Origin: Rhodobacter sp.
Lineage (GTDB): Bacteria; Pseudomonadota; Alphaproteobacteria; Rhodobacterales; Rhodobacteraceae
Length of the DNA stretch: 64,000 nt
Reading direction: 5' to 3'
Assembly: GCA_020637515.1 (NCBI GenBank)
Contig: JACKKG010000002.1
Span: 1 to 64,000, forward strand
Shown: positions 1-7,890 of the stretch, piece after piece
How the letters are laid out: each line of letters opens with the position of its first letter
Position numbering within the stretch: position 1 is the first letter of the stretch
Notes under the pieces: generated by a model
Told to the model about the DNA's origin: nothing
What the model saw: the letters and a program-made list of their open reading frames with translations, nothing else
Database searches by the model: none
Made by a program: the position numbers and the translations under genes

Positions 1-210
1 CGCCGTCTCGTTGAAGTCCTTGATCGGGAACACGGACTGGAAAGTCCCCATGAGACCTTCGCCATCCAGCGGCTTGTCGCTGTCCCCCGACCGCAGGAAC
101 AGGTCGTAGGACGACTTCTGCACCTCGATCAGGTTGGGCATCTCCAGGACTTCACGGATCTTGCCGAACATCCGGCGGATGCGCTTCTGACCAACATAGG
201 ACTGAGCCAT
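1..210 (-). CDS. rpoB: RNA polymerase beta subunit, N-terminal 70 codons (gene runs off the window)
   Basis: The first 70 codons of the RNA polymerase beta subunit are present; the gene continues beyond base 1. The protein begins [18 protein letters not shown] and contains the conserved N-terminal stretch [13 protein letters not shown], which is diagnostic for bacterial beta subunits. It is the last gene seen of the secE-nusG-rplKAJL-rpoB run and is separated from rplL by 267 bases that hold a large inverted repeat. Beta forms much of the catalytic cleft of the polymerase and is the rifampicin target; those regions lie outside this window. Identity is secure from both sequence and gene order. 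Confidence 0.96.
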   Translation of the reverse strand, partial: MAQSYVGQKRIRRMFGKIREVLEMPNLIEVQKSSYDLFLRSGDSDKPLDGEGLMGTFQSVFPIKDFNETA

Positions 211-341
211 GCTCGGTATCACCTTTCATTTTTTCGCGGGCGCGCCTGCCGTCGGGCCTCGGCGTGGCTGCGCCCCATGCGAAACAGAAGCTGGGGCTCC
301 ATTCCTGCCGACCGTCCCACCGGTCCGCTCCCGAGCCCCGG

Positions 342-408
342 CTGCTTCTGGAAGGGGCGCCCTGCCCCGATGCACACCCGTCGCGACGGGCGCCCCTGCC
401 AGAAACAG
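342..408 (-). repeat. Long inverted repeat in the rplL-rpoB intergenic region
   Basis: Bases 342-362 and 388-408 are inverted copies of each other, 19 of 21 positions matching, around a 25-base loop. The loop itself contains the perfect 14-base palindrome CCCGTCGCGACGGG. Transcribed from the minus strand between rplL and rpoB, this would form a long duplex. In E. coli the rplL-rpoB spacer carries an attenuator and an RNase III cut site; a similar processing role is inferred by position only. No U-tract follows, so it is not a classical terminator. Confidence 0.7.
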
Positions 409-477
409 CTTTGGCCGGGCCCGGACAACGCCGGACCCAGCCATGTCATGCGGTCAGGGTGCGTCGCACCCCGCCAA

Positions 478-855
478 TTACTTCAGCTCGACCTTGGCGC
501 CAGCCGCTTCGAGCTTTTTCTTGATCTCTTCGGCTTCGGCCTTCGGGGCCTGTTCCTTCACGGCCTTGCCGCCGGCTTCGACCAGGTCCTTGGCTTCCTT
601 CAGGCCCAGACCGGTGATGCCGCGCACTTCCTTGATCACGTTGATCTTGTTGGCGCCGGCGTCGACGAGGATCACGTCGAACTCGGTCTTTTCTTCCACG
701 GCTTCGGCAGCCGCGGCCGGACCGGCGGCCATCATGACAGCGCCGCCAGCGGCGGGCTCGATGCCGTAGTCGTCCTTCAGGATTTGCTTCAGTTCCTGAG
801 CCTGCAGCAGGGTCAGGTTCACGATTTGCTCGGCGAGAGCTTTCAGATCAGCCAT
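478..855 (-). CDS. rplL: 50S ribosomal protein L7/L12
   Basis: L7/L12 forms the ribosomal stalk that recruits and stimulates translation GTPases. The 125-residue product has the usual layout: an N-terminal dimerisation segment ([16 protein letters not shown]), a mobile Ala/Gly-rich hinge around residues 38-55 ([20 protein letters not shown]) and a C-terminal factor-binding domain containing [20 protein letters not shown] and [16 protein letters not shown]. Length and motifs match the family. It follows rplJ by 71 bases, as in nearly all bacteria, and is expected to be made in excess over L10. Confidence 0.98.
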   Translation of the reverse strand: MADLKALAEQIVNLTLLQAQELKQILKDDYGIEPAAGGAVMMAAGPAAAAEAVEEKTEFDVILVDAGANKINVIKEVRGITGLGLKEAKDLVEAGGKAVKEQAPKAEAEEIKKKLEAAGAKVELK

Positions 856-926
856 TTTTCAGTTCCATTCTAACAGGGTTATGCCGACATGGGGTAAGGT
901 TACGCGCCATGCGGGCCGTAGGTTGC

Positions 927-1442
927 TCAAGCGGCTTCCCGCTCCTCCAGGGTGGAGAGGATGCCCGCGATGTTCGAAGCAGGCGCGCCAATGGCACCAG
1001 CGATGTTCGAGGCCGGAGCGCCGATGCACGCCACGACGGAAGCGATGAGCTCCTCGCGCGACGGCAGTTCGGACACGGCCTTCACACCGTTCTGGTCCAG
1101 GGCCGTGCCGCCCATGGCCCCGCCAAGGATTTCCAACTTCTTGTTGTCCTTGGCGTAGTCGACAACCACCTTCGCCGCGGCGACGGGGTCCTCGGAATAG
1201 GCGAGCACGGTCATGCCCGTCAGAAGGTCACCGATGCTGGCGCAGGGCTTTCCTTCAAGGGCGATCTTGGCGAGCTTGTTCTTGGCAACGCGCACGGCCC
1301 CACCGACAGCACGCATCTTCGCGCGCAGGGCCTGCATCTCGGCAACCGTCAGACCCGCGTAGTGTGCAACCACAACCACGCCAGAGCTTTCGAAGATCTG
1401 GCCGAGTTCCTCGACCACCGCTTCTTTTTGGGCTCTATCCAC
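927..1442 (-). CDS. rplJ: 50S ribosomal protein L10
   Basis: L10 anchors the L7/L12 dimers to 23S rRNA and usually represses its own operon by binding the mRNA leader. I place the start at the GTG of [17 protein letters not shown] because it is preceded by GGAG at good spacing and gives 171 residues, the usual alphaproteobacterial length; the open frame runs 62 codons further upstream but that part is leader sequence. The C-terminal segment carries a near-exact tandem duplication of GAPASNIAG just before the final STLEEREAA. The stalk-binding helix is therefore slightly extended compared with shorter L10 proteins. Neighbours are rplA upstream and rplL downstream. Confidence 0.95.
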   Translation of the reverse strand: MDRAQKEAVVEELGQIFESSGVVVVAHYAGLTVAEMQALRAKMRAVGGAVRVAKNKLAKIALEGKPCASIGDLLTGMTVLAYSEDPVAAAKVVVDYAKDNKKLEILGGAMGGTALDQNGVKAVSELPSREELIASVVACIGAPASNIAGAIGAPASNIAGILSTLEEREAA

Positions 1443-1756
1443 AGGTTTGCTCCAAGTTTGGGGGTTGCCCCCCGGCTCATTTGAGCCCCGGCTCCGCCGA
1501 AACGGCACCGGGACAGTCGGGTCCGAAAGGAACCGAGGCCAAAACCGCCCGAGGAAACTCCCGCGGTCGCGGGTCCCCAGCCAAATTCGTCTCGTTCCCC
1601 ATCTCAGGCAGGACATTAAGCCTTGCATGATCCGGGCGGATCAGCGGCAGGGCACCCACCGTCTCGGACAGGACAGGGCGTTTCCGCCCCGCCATCCCCA
1701 GGGGCGACCCCGGGGAATTCTGGGCAGGACGGGCGCGAACGCCCATCCTGCGAAAC
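1443..1756 (-). promoter_or_regulatory. rplA-rplJ intergenic region, probable L10 leader
   Basis: This 314-base non-coding stretch lies between rplA and rplJ, where bacteria usually carry the L10(L12)4-binding autoregulatory leader. Close to the rplA stop there is a strong stem-loop at about 1724-1747 (GCAGGA-GGGCG arms closing on a UUCG-type loop, minus strand) with no following U-tract. Further G/C-rich stems precede the rplJ GTG. The leader assignment rests on position and length; I did not fold it against the L10 leader model. Confidence 0.5.
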
Positions 1757-2458
1757 TCACGCCGCGCCCGAGGCCGACGCCAGGTCCACGCTCACGCCCG
1801 GACCCATGGTCGAGCTCAGCGAAACCTTTTTCATGTAGGTGCCCTTGGCGCCCGTCGGCTTCGCGCGCGAGACCGCGTCAACGATGGCGCGGACGTTTTC
1901 GGCCAGCTTGTCGGCCGGGAACGAGACCTTGCCGACGCCGGCGTGGATGATCCCCGCCTTTTCGACCTTGAACTGGACTTCGCCGCCCTTGGCGTTGGCC
2001 ACGGCTTGCGCCACGTCCATCGTCACGGTGCCGACCTTGGGGTTCGGCATCAGGTTGCGCGGGCCCAGGATCTTGCCCAGACGACCGACCAGCGGCATCA
2101 TGTCGGGCGTGGCGATGCAGCGGTCGAAGTTGATCTCGCCGCCCTGGATCGCCTGCATCAGCTCTTCGGCGCCGACGATATCGGCCCCGGCTGCCTGGGC
2201 TTCCTCGGCCTTGGCGCCACGGGCGAACACCGCCACGCGGACGGTCTTGCCGGTGCCGTTGGGCAGCGAGACGACGCCGCGGACCATCTGGTCGGCATGG
2301 CGCGGGTCAACGCCCAGGTTGATGGCGACTTCGACGGTTTCGTCGAACTTGGCCGAGGCGGCGCCCTTGATCAGGGTCAGCGCGTCTTCGAGCGACACGT
2401 TGGTCTTGGTGCCGAAGGCGTCGCGCGCGGCGCGGGTGCGTTTACCGAGCTTGGCCAT
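1757..2458 (-). CDS. rplA: 50S ribosomal protein L1
   Basis: L1 builds the mobile stalk next to the ribosomal E site and represses its own operon in many bacteria. The 233-residue product shows the family signature from [15 protein letters not shown] through the conserved RNA-binding segment [19 protein letters not shown] around residues 125-143 and the C-terminal [13 protein letters not shown]. Length is typical. It starts 3 bases after the rplK stop, so the two are almost certainly translated together. Confidence 0.98.
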   Translation of the reverse strand: MAKLGKRTRAARDAFGTKTNVSLEDALTLIKGAASAKFDETVEVAINLGVDPRHADQMVRGVVSLPNGTGKTVRVAVFARGAKAEEAQAAGADIVGAEELMQAIQGGEINFDRCIATPDMMPLVGRLGKILGPRNLMPNPKVGTVTMDVAQAVANAKGGEVQFKVEKAGIIHAGVGKVSFPADKLAENVRAIVDAVSRAKPTGAKGTYMKKVSLSSTMGPGVSVDLASASGAA

Positions 2459-2461
2459 GAC

Positions 2462-2914
2462 TTACCCCTTGACCTCGATGCCGCAGGACTTGGCCGAGCC
2501 GAGGATGATCTGCATCGCGCCTTCGATATCGTTGGCGTTCAGGTCCTTCATCTTCGCTTCGGCGATCTCGCGCACCTGCTTCACGGTGACAAAACCGGCG
2601 GTCTCGCGACCGGGTTTCGCCGAGCCCTTGGCGCGGTTGCGCTTGCCGACCGGCTTCAGGCCCGCGGCCTTCTTCAGATACCACGAGGCGGGCGAGGTCT
2701 TCAGATCCAGGCTGAACGACTTGTCCTGGTAGTAGGTGATGACCACCGGAATCGGCGCACCCTGCTCCATGTCTGCGGTCTTCGCGTTGAAGTCCTTGCA
2801 GAACTGCATGATGTTGATGCCGCGCTGACCCAGGGCCGGACCCACGGGCGGCGAGGGGTTGGCTTGCCCCGCCTTCACTTGCAGCTTCAGCTGCCCGATC
2901 ACTTTCTTGGCCAT
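2462..2914 (-). CDS. rplK: 50S ribosomal protein L11
   Basis: L11 binds the GTPase-associated centre of 23S rRNA and is needed for RelA-dependent stringent signalling. The product begins [20 protein letters not shown] and has the proline-rich linker ([20 protein letters not shown]) typical of L11, ending in the RNA-binding domain with [21 protein letters not shown]. At 150 residues it is a little longer than E. coli L11 (142) because of the segment [18 protein letters not shown], which I take as normal for this lineage. It sits 103 bases after nusG. Confidence 0.97.
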   Translation of the reverse strand: MAKKVIGQLKLQVKAGQANPSPPVGPALGQRGINIMQFCKDFNAKTADMEQGAPIPVVITYYQDKSFSLDLKTSPASWYLKKAAGLKPVGKRNRAKGSAKPGRETAGFVTVKQVREIAEAKMKDLNANDIEGAMQIILGSAKSCGIEVKG

Positions 2915-3017
2915 GTGGCCGCTCCTTTGTCACAACGCCCGCCGCCGGATCATCCGCTCGCGGGCCTGCTTAGTGGTCCGACCGCACCCGTCGGGTGCCA
3001 GCCTCCCACACCAACAC

Positions 3018-3551
3018 TCAGGCGCCCTTGGTCACCTGGGTGAATTCCAGTTCGACCGGCGTCGGCCGGCCAAAGATCGACACCATCACCTTCAGGCGGC
3101 CGTTGTCGTCATCGACTTCCTCGACCATGCCCGAGAACCCGTCGAAGGGACCGTCCGAAACCTTGACCTGCTCGCCGATCTCGAAGCGGATCAGGTTGCG
3201 CGGCGCGTCCTGGCCTTCCTCGACACGGTTCAGGATCAGGTTCACTTCCTCGTCGCGCATCGGGCTGGGCTTGCCGGGTTGCCCCAGGAAGCCGGTGACG
3301 CGATTGATCGAGGTGACCAGGTGATAGCTGCGGTTCGTCATTTCCATGCGGACCAGAACATAGCCCGGCATGAAGCGACGCTCGGAGGTGACCTTCTTGC
3401 CGCGACGGACCTCGATCACTTCCTCGGTCGGAACGAGAACCTCTTCGATCTCGTCTTCCATGCCCGCTTCGGAAGCGGCCTGACGGATCGCTTCGGCGAC
3501 CTTCTTCTCGAAATTCGAGAGCACGCTCACCGAATACCAGCGCTTGGCCAT
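3018..3551 (-). CDS. nusG: Transcription termination/antitermination factor NusG
   Basis: NusG binds the elongating RNA polymerase and couples it to Rho or to the ribosome. The 177-residue product shows an N-terminal NGN domain (AKRWYSVSVLSNFEKKVAEA, with RRFMPGYVLVRMEM) and a C-terminal KOW domain (EIGEQVKVSDGPFDGFSG, ending GRPTPVELEFTQV). Both are complete. It is downstream of secE by the normal gene order, but the two are separated by 244 bases holding a convincing intrinsic terminator, so nusG may have its own promoter or be read at a reduced level from upstream. Confidence 0.97.
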   Translation of the reverse strand: MAKRWYSVSVLSNFEKKVAEAIRQAASEAGMEDEIEEVLVPTEEVIEVRRGKKVTSERRFMPGYVLVRMEMTNRSYHLVTSINRVTGFLGQPGKPSPMRDEEVNLILNRVEEGQDAPRNLIRFEIGEQVKVSDGPFDGFSGMVEEVDDDNGRLKVMVSIFGRPTPVELEFTQVTKGA

Positions 3552-3644
3552 GCGTCTTCCCCGTCAACGGCGAGCCTGACCCGCCCCGAAATTCCCTTTG
3601 CGACCAGCAGCTTGCGCTTTTCGTGGTCACGGCTCTCCGGCAGA

Positions 3645-3673
3645 CAAAAAATGTGCGCACCGAATCGGTGCGC
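3645..3673 (-). terminator. Intrinsic terminator between secE and nusG
   Basis: On the minus strand the hairpin GCGCACC-GATTC-GGTGCGC (3655-3673) is followed after two bases by a run of six T (3646-3651). This is a standard Rho-independent terminator shape. It lies about 120 bases past the secE stop and about 95 bases before the nusG start. Confidence 0.75.
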
Positions 3674-3795
3674 GCCATCATGCCGGGTGTTGGTGCTGCA
3701 CTTATCGCCAAGGACCGACTTGTTCAAGGGGTCATTGGCCGATCCGGGGCCATTGCGGGGTCGCGCGGACGGCCGCGCCGGCGCCCGGCGCCGGT

Positions 3796-3993
3796 TCAGC
3801 TGACCCAGCCGAGAATCGCCGCCAGACCGGTGCGGATCACGAAATCGACCAACGCGAAGAACACCGCGGTCAGGCTGGTCAGCACCAGCACCATCACCGT
3901 GCTCACACCGACCTCGCGACGGGTCGGCCAGGAAACCTTGGCGGTTTCCGAGCGCACCTGCTGAAGGAAGGTCAACGGATTGGTCCTGGCCAT
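3796..3993 (-). CDS. secE: Preprotein translocase subunit SecE
   Basis: SecE clamps the two halves of SecY in the inner-membrane translocon. The 65-residue product is the short, single-span type: MARTNPLTFLQQVRSETAKV, the conserved amphipathic KVSWPTRREV segment, then one hydrophobic helix (STVMVLVLTSLTAVFFALVD). The start at 3993 was chosen over an ATG 10 codons upstream because GAGGTG lies at proper spacing before it. It lies between tRNA-Trp and nusG, a common bacterial arrangement. Confidence 0.94.
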   Translation of the reverse strand: MARTNPLTFLQQVRSETAKVSWPTRREVGVSTVMVLVLTSLTAVFFALVDFVIRTGLAAILGWVS

Positions 3994-4167
3994 CTTGGCA
4001 CCTCTGGGCGATTGAGCGGCCACGCGGGCAGCACGCGGCGGTTGGCGCCCAGATACGCCCGGGGGGAAACGAGTTCAACCCTGCGGGCCGGCGACGCGCA
4101 GGAACCCGCCAATGATGACGTTTCTGCAACACTGCACAGTCGAAACGGACGCTGGCGGAAAAAGGCC

Positions 4168-4243
4168 TGGCAGGGGCAGCAGGGTTCGAACCCGCGACCT
4201 ACGGTTTTGGAGACCGTCGCTCTACCAGCTGAGCTATACCCCT
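4168..4243 (-). tRNA. tRNA-Trp (anticodon CCA)
   Basis: The minus strand folds as a complete cloverleaf: acceptor AGGGGTA/TGCCCCT, D arm with AGCTCAGCTGGTAGAGC, anticodon arm with loop CTCCAAA (anticodon CCA), T arm GGGTTCGAACCC, and an encoded CCA end at 4168-4170. It precedes secE. Confidence 0.97.
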
Positions 4244-4256
4244 AGGCCTGAGGCGG

Positions 4257-4285
4257 GGGTTACGGCAGCGGCGCGGGGAAATCAA
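4257..4285 (-). promoter_or_regulatory. Probable promoter of tRNA-Trp / secE
   Basis: On the minus strand TTGATT (4280-4285) and TAACCC (4257-4262) are separated by 17 bases, placing transcription start about 7 bases before the mature tRNA. The -35 is good, the -10 is weak. Confidence 0.45.
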
Positions 4286-4410
4286 GGGGCGTTTTTCGTG
4301 TTTCGGCGGGTTCCCAGTCCGGCGACCGGGCGGGGGGTTCGCCCTCGGCCGGCGGCCTTCCAGGCCGCAGCCCTCGGGCGACCGGGCGCGGCGCTGACGC
4401 GCCGCGCGCA

Positions 4411-4478
4411 AGGGGGCCTTGCGCCCCCTCTTCGCTGCGCGAATTCACCCCCGCAGGATATTTGGGGCACAAAGAAGG
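4411..4478 (+). repeat. Dispersed intergenic repeat, copy 1
   Basis: A GC hairpin (AGGGGGC / GCCCCCT, 4411-4429) is followed by the core CCCCCGCAGGATATTT (from 4448) and GGCACAAAGAAGG (to 4478). The same hairpin-plus-core layout occurs at 7801, 19868, 33642 and, inverted, at 52253. This copy lies in the 346-base gap between the divergent tRNA-Trp and coaBC, about 110 bases before coaBC. The rest of the gap shows nothing else I can name. Confidence 0.75.
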
Positions 4479-4589
4479 ACCGGGACGGGGCCGGGGGGCC
4501 GGGGGACGGGGCCAATCCGGCCGGGCGCCACCCGGTTGCCAAGCCGCGCCCTGGACCCTACACCAAGGGGATCGTTTCGCGAGGATCCC

Positions 4590-5810
4590 ATGCTGGCCGG
4601 AAAGCGCATACTTCTGATCATCGGCGGCGGTATCGCGGCCTACAAGTCGCTGGAACTGATCCGCCTGCTGAAGGCACAGGGCGCCACCGTCACGCCGGTG
4701 CTGACCCGGGCCGGGGCCGAGTTCGTTACCCCGCTGTCGGTCGCCGCGCTGGCCGGCGCGCCAGTGCATCAGGACCTGTTCGACCTGACGGCCGAGGCCG
4801 AAATGGGCCATATCCAGTTGAGCCGCGCCGCCGATCTGGTGGTTGTCGCGCCCGCCACCGCCGATCTGATGGCGCGGATGGCCGGGGGGCTGGCGAATGA
4901 CCTGGCGTCCACATTGCTGATGGCGACGGACAAGCGGGTCCTGATCGCGCCGGCGATGAACGTGCGCATGTGGCAGCACCCGGCCTTGCAGCGCAATCTG
5001 GCGCAACTGGTCGCCGACGGGGTCCTGTGCGTCGGCCCCGACAGCGGCGACATGGCCTGCGGCGAGCATGGGCCGGGGCGTCTGGCCGAGCCGCGCGCGA
5101 TCCTGGCGGCGATCGGGGCGGCGATCGGGGCGGCGCTGGCGGACGGGCCGCTCAAGGGGCGGCACGTCCTGGTGACCTCGGGCCCCACGCACGAGCCGAT
5201 CGACCCGGTGCGCTACATCGCCAACCGCTCGTCGGGCCAGCAGGGTGCCGCCCTGGCCGAGGCGCTGCGCGATCTGGGGGCGCGCGTGACCTTCGTCACC
5301 GGGCCGGCCACCGCGCCGCCGCCCGGGGGCGTGACGCTGGTCCGGGTCGAGACCGCGCGCGAGATGCTGGCCGCGGTCGAGGCCGCGCTGCCCGCCGACG
5401 CCGCCGTCTTTGCCGCCGCCGTCGCCGACTGGCGGGTGAAGAACGCGGCAGGGCAGAAGATGAAGAAGCAGGCGGGCGCCCCCCTGCCCGTTCTGGAATT
5501 CGCCGAAAACCCCGACATCCTGGCCACCATCAGCCACCATGCGCGGCGTCCCGGGCTAGTCGTCGGCTTTGCCGCCGAAACGGAAACCGTGGTCGCCCAC
5601 GCCCAGGCCAAGCGCCTGCGCAAGGGCTGCGACTGGATCGTGGCCAACGATGTCTCGCCCGCCAGCGGCATCATGGGCGGCGCCGAGAATGCCGTGCATC
5701 TGATCACCGCCGACCGGGTCGAGGACTGGCCGCGCCTGCCCAAGCCCGAGGTCGCACGCCGACTGGCCCTGCGAATCGCCGAGGCCCTGTCGGGCGCGGT
5801 GTCGTCATGA
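4590..5810 (+). CDS. coaBC: Bifunctional phosphopantothenoylcysteine decarboxylase / phosphopantothenate-cysteine ligase
   Basis: CoaBC makes 4'-phosphopantetheine for coenzyme A in two steps: ligation of cysteine to phosphopantothenate, then FMN-dependent decarboxylation. The N-terminal CoaC half shows the flavin-binding [16 protein letters not shown], the catalytic histidine in [12 protein letters not shown] (His74), the PAMNVRMW motif and the substrate-clamp cysteine in [12 protein letters not shown]. The C-terminal CoaB half shows [18 protein letters not shown] and [10 protein letters not shown] followed by the lysine-rich KMKK. The start at 4590 follows GAGG and gives 406 residues, the family size; the longer open frame upstream is repeat sequence. 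The stop overlaps the dut start as ATGA. Confidence 0.97.
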   Translation: MLAGKRILLIIGGGIAAYKSLELIRLLKAQGATVTPVLTRAGAEFVTPLSVAALAGAPVHQDLFDLTAEAEMGHIQLSRAADLVVVAPATADLMARMAGGLANDLASTLLMATDKRVLIAPAMNVRMWQHPALQRNLAQLVADGVLCVGPDSGDMACGEHGPGRLAEPRAILAAIGAAIGAALADGPLKGRHVLVTSGPTHEPIDPVRYIANRSSGQQGAALAEALRDLGARVTFVTGPATAPPPGGVTLVRVETAREMLAAVEAALPADAAVFAAAVADWRVKNAAGQKMKKQAGAPLPVLEFAENPDILATISHHARRPGLVVGFAAETETVVAHAQAKRLRKGCDWIVANDVSPASGIMGGAENAVHLITADRVEDWPRLPKPEVARRLALRIAEALSGAVSS

Positions 5811-6274
5811 GCGTGCTCATCAAGGTGCGGCGCGAGGACTGGGCCGATCCGGCGATCGCCCTGCCGGCCTATGCGACCCCGGGATCGGCCGGCGCCGACA
5901 TCCGCGCCAACCTGCGCCCCGAGGACCGCGCGAGCGGCTTCACCCTGGATCCCTGGCAGCGCGCGCTGTTGCCGGCAGGGCTGATCGTCGAGATCCCCGA
6001 GGGCTATGAAATCCAGGTGCGGCCGCGCTCGGGACTGGCGCTGAAGCACGGGATCACCCTGCCCAACACGCCGGGCACCATCGACAGCGATTATCGGGGA
6101 CCCGTGGGCGTGCCGCTGATCAACCTGTCCGACACGCCCTACACCATCCACCACGGCGAGCGCATTGCCCAGATGGTCGTGGCGCCCGTGGTTCAGGGGC
6201 GCTTTGCCGAGGTCGCCGTGCTGGGGGAAACGGGGCGGGGCGCGGGTGGATTCGGCTCGACCGGGCGGGGGTAG
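5807..6274 (+). CDS. dut: dUTP diphosphatase
   Basis: Dut hydrolyses dUTP to dUMP and pyrophosphate, keeping uracil out of DNA. All five trimeric-dUTPase motifs are present: [34 protein letters not shown] (catalytic Asp), GERIAQMVV and the C-terminal [13 protein letters not shown]. The 155-residue length is normal. It is translationally coupled to coaBC by a four-base overlap; the coaBC-dut pairing is widely conserved. The moeB-like gene begins 2 bases after its stop. Confidence 0.97.
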   Translation: MSVLIKVRREDWADPAIALPAYATPGSAGADIRANLRPEDRASGFTLDPWQRALLPAGLIVEIPEGYEIQVRPRSGLALKHGITLPNTPGTIDSDYRGPVGVPLINLSDTPYTIHHGERIAQMVVAPVVQGRFAEVAVLGETGRGAGGFGSTGRG

Positions 6275-6276
6275 GC

Positions 6277-7344
6277 ATGCAGGTTCTGCTGCTGGCGCTG
6301 GTGTTGTTCGCCGTCGGAACGGCGCTGAAGGTGCCGATGCGAGTCAGGCTGGGGATGCTGGCGCTGCTATGGCTGGCGGTGGTGATCGGGCACCTGCTGC
6401 TTCCGGCGACGCATCCGCTGCGCGTGGCCAACGGTGGCGACGCACGGCCCTGGCTGGTGCTGGCGATGGCGGTGCTGGCGGTCTGGGCCTATCGCGCGGG
6501 CCTGCGCCGGCTGCGGTCGCGGGCGGCGACAGCGGCGGCGGCGGCGGCGACTACGGCGGCCGGTCACGGGCCGGCGAAGGCGCCGCCGTTCTCTGAGGCC
6601 GAGCTGGGCCGGTATGCGCGCCACATGATGCTGCGCGAGATCGGCGGCCCGGGTCAGAGGCGGCTCAAGGACGCGAAGGTGCTGGTGATCGGCGCGGGGG
6701 GGCTGGGCTCTCCGCTGCTGCTGTATCTGGCGGCGGCGGGCGTGGGCACGATCGGCGTGATCGACGACGATCTGGTCGAGGGATCGAACCTGCAACGTCA
6801 GGTGATCCATACCGATGCGCGGATCGGCACCCCAAAGGTCTTTTCCGCGCAGATGCAGATGGAGGCGCTGAACCCCTTCATTACCGTGCGCCCCTATCAC
6901 CGCCGCCTGACCGAGGCGGACGCCGGCGCGCTGTTCGCAGGCTATGATCTGGTCCTGGACGGGACCGACAATTTCGACACGCGCTATCTGGCGAATCGGG
7001 TGGCGGCGCGCCAGGGAACGCCGCTGATCGCCGCCGCGATCACCCAGTGGGAAGGGCAGATTGCCCTCTATGATCCGGTGCGGGGCGGGCCGTGTTACGA
7101 ATGCGTGTTCCCTGAACGCCCGGCCCCGGGGCTGGTGCCCAGTTGCGCCGAGGCCGGTGTGGTCGCCGCGCTGCCCGGGGTGATGGGATCGATGATGGCG
7201 CTGGAGGCGATCAAGCTGCTGACCGGCGCGGGCGAGGGTCTCAGGGGCGCGATGCTGATCTATGACGGGCTCTATGCCGAATCGCGGCGCATCACCACGA
7301 GATCGCGCACGGGGTGCCCGGTCTGCGGCGGGATGCACGGCTAG
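6277..7344 (+). CDS. moeB: MoeB/ThiF/HesA-family adenylyltransferase with N-terminal membrane segments
   Basis: The C-terminal ~255 residues form an E1-like adenylating enzyme that activates a sulphur-carrier protein (MoaD or ThiS) at its C-terminal glycine: YARHMMLREIGGPGQ, the nucleotide loop VIGAGGLGSPLL, VIDDDLVEGSNLQRQ, DGTDNFDTRYLAN, and zinc cysteines CYEC and CPVC. Ahead of it lie about 100 residues with two or three hydrophobic helices (MQVLLLALVLFAVGTAL, LGMLALLWLAVVIGHLLL, WLVLAMAVLAVWAYRA) and an Ala/Thr linker. Such an anchor is unusual for MoeB and would place the enzyme at the membrane. Molybdopterin versus thiamine specificity cannot be read from the sequence. Its TAG stop is shared with the convergent GNAT gene through CTAG. 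Confidence 0.85.
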   Translation: MQVLLLALVLFAVGTALKVPMRVRLGMLALLWLAVVIGHLLLPATHPLRVANGGDARPWLVLAMAVLAVWAYRAGLRRLRSRAATAAAAAATTAAGHGPAKAPPFSEAELGRYARHMMLREIGGPGQRRLKDAKVLVIGAGGLGSPLLLYLAAAGVGTIGVIDDDLVEGSNLQRQVIHTDARIGTPKVFSAQMQMEALNPFITVRPYHRRLTEADAGALFAGYDLVLDGTDNFDTRYLANRVAARQGTPLIAAAITQWEGQIALYDPVRGGPCYECVFPERPAPGLVPSCAEAGVVAALPGVMGSMMALEAIKLLTGAGEGLRGAMLIYDGLYAESRRITTRSRTGCPVCGGMHG

Positions 7345-7793
7345 AGCGGCTTTTCCATGTAGACGCGCGGCAGGCCCCGTTCGGTGACACGGTGCGTCTC
7401 GTGGTAGCCCGCCGCCGCGTAGATGCGCCGGTTTCGCGTCATCTTCTCATGCGTATAGAGCCGGATGCGGGTGTGGCCCAGGGCCCGAGCCTGGGCCTCG
7501 GCCCGGGTCAGCAGGGTGCGGCCGAGGCCCTGACCGTGCAGCGCGGGCGCGACGGCGATGTTGTCGAGAAGCAGCGCGTCGGGTTGGGGGATCAGCACCA
7601 GAAGGCCGAGGATATGCCCCGCGCGTTCGACCACCTGAACGCGGTGCGCGGCGACGAGAGCGCCGTAATCGTCCTGCATCGGGCCGGGACACTGGCCGAA
7701 TTCGGCGACATAGGGGCCATAGGCGGCGGGGACCAGCGCCTCGATCGCGGGGCGGTCGCCGGGACTGGCGGGGCGCAGCCCCGCGATCGTCAC
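7341..7793 (-). CDS. GNAT-family N-acetyltransferase
   Basis: A 150-residue GNAT protein. The acetyl-CoA motif A is clear: LLLDNIAVAPALHGQGLGRT followed by LLTRAEAQARALG, with the Q/RxxGxG/A loop HGQGLG. The C-terminal part has the typical RNRRIYAAAGYHE turn (asparagine/tyrosine region that positions the CoA thiol). The substrate is unknown. It converges with the moeB-like gene, the two stop codons sharing the palindrome CTAG, and starts just downstream of repeat copy 2. Confidence 0.85.
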   Translation of the reverse strand: MTIAGLRPASPGDRPAIEALVPAAYGPYVAEFGQCPGPMQDDYGALVAAHRVQVVERAGHILGLLVLIPQPDALLLDNIAVAPALHGQGLGRTLLTRAEAQARALGHTRIRLYTHEKMTRNRRIYAAAGYHETHRVTERGLPRVYMEKPL

Positions 7794-7800
7794 CGGGTGC

Positions 7801-7887
7801 GGCGGGGGGCTGCCGCCCCCCGCACCCCCCGCTTCAAGGGGGGCACGCCCCCCTTGAAAGTCCCCGTGCGTATTGGCGACAAGATGA
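7801..7887 (+). repeat. Dispersed intergenic repeat, copy 2
   Basis: Two strong hairpins (GCGGGGGGC/GCCCCCCGC, 7801-7822; a 12-bp stem TTCAAGGGGGGC/GCCCCCCTTGAA, 7832-7857) are followed by the core TCCCCGTGCGTATT and CGACAAGATGA (7861-7887). It abuts the aroC stop and is closely similar to copy 4 at 33642-33720. The hairpins may terminate aroC transcription. Confidence 0.8.
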
Positions 7888-7890
7888 GGA

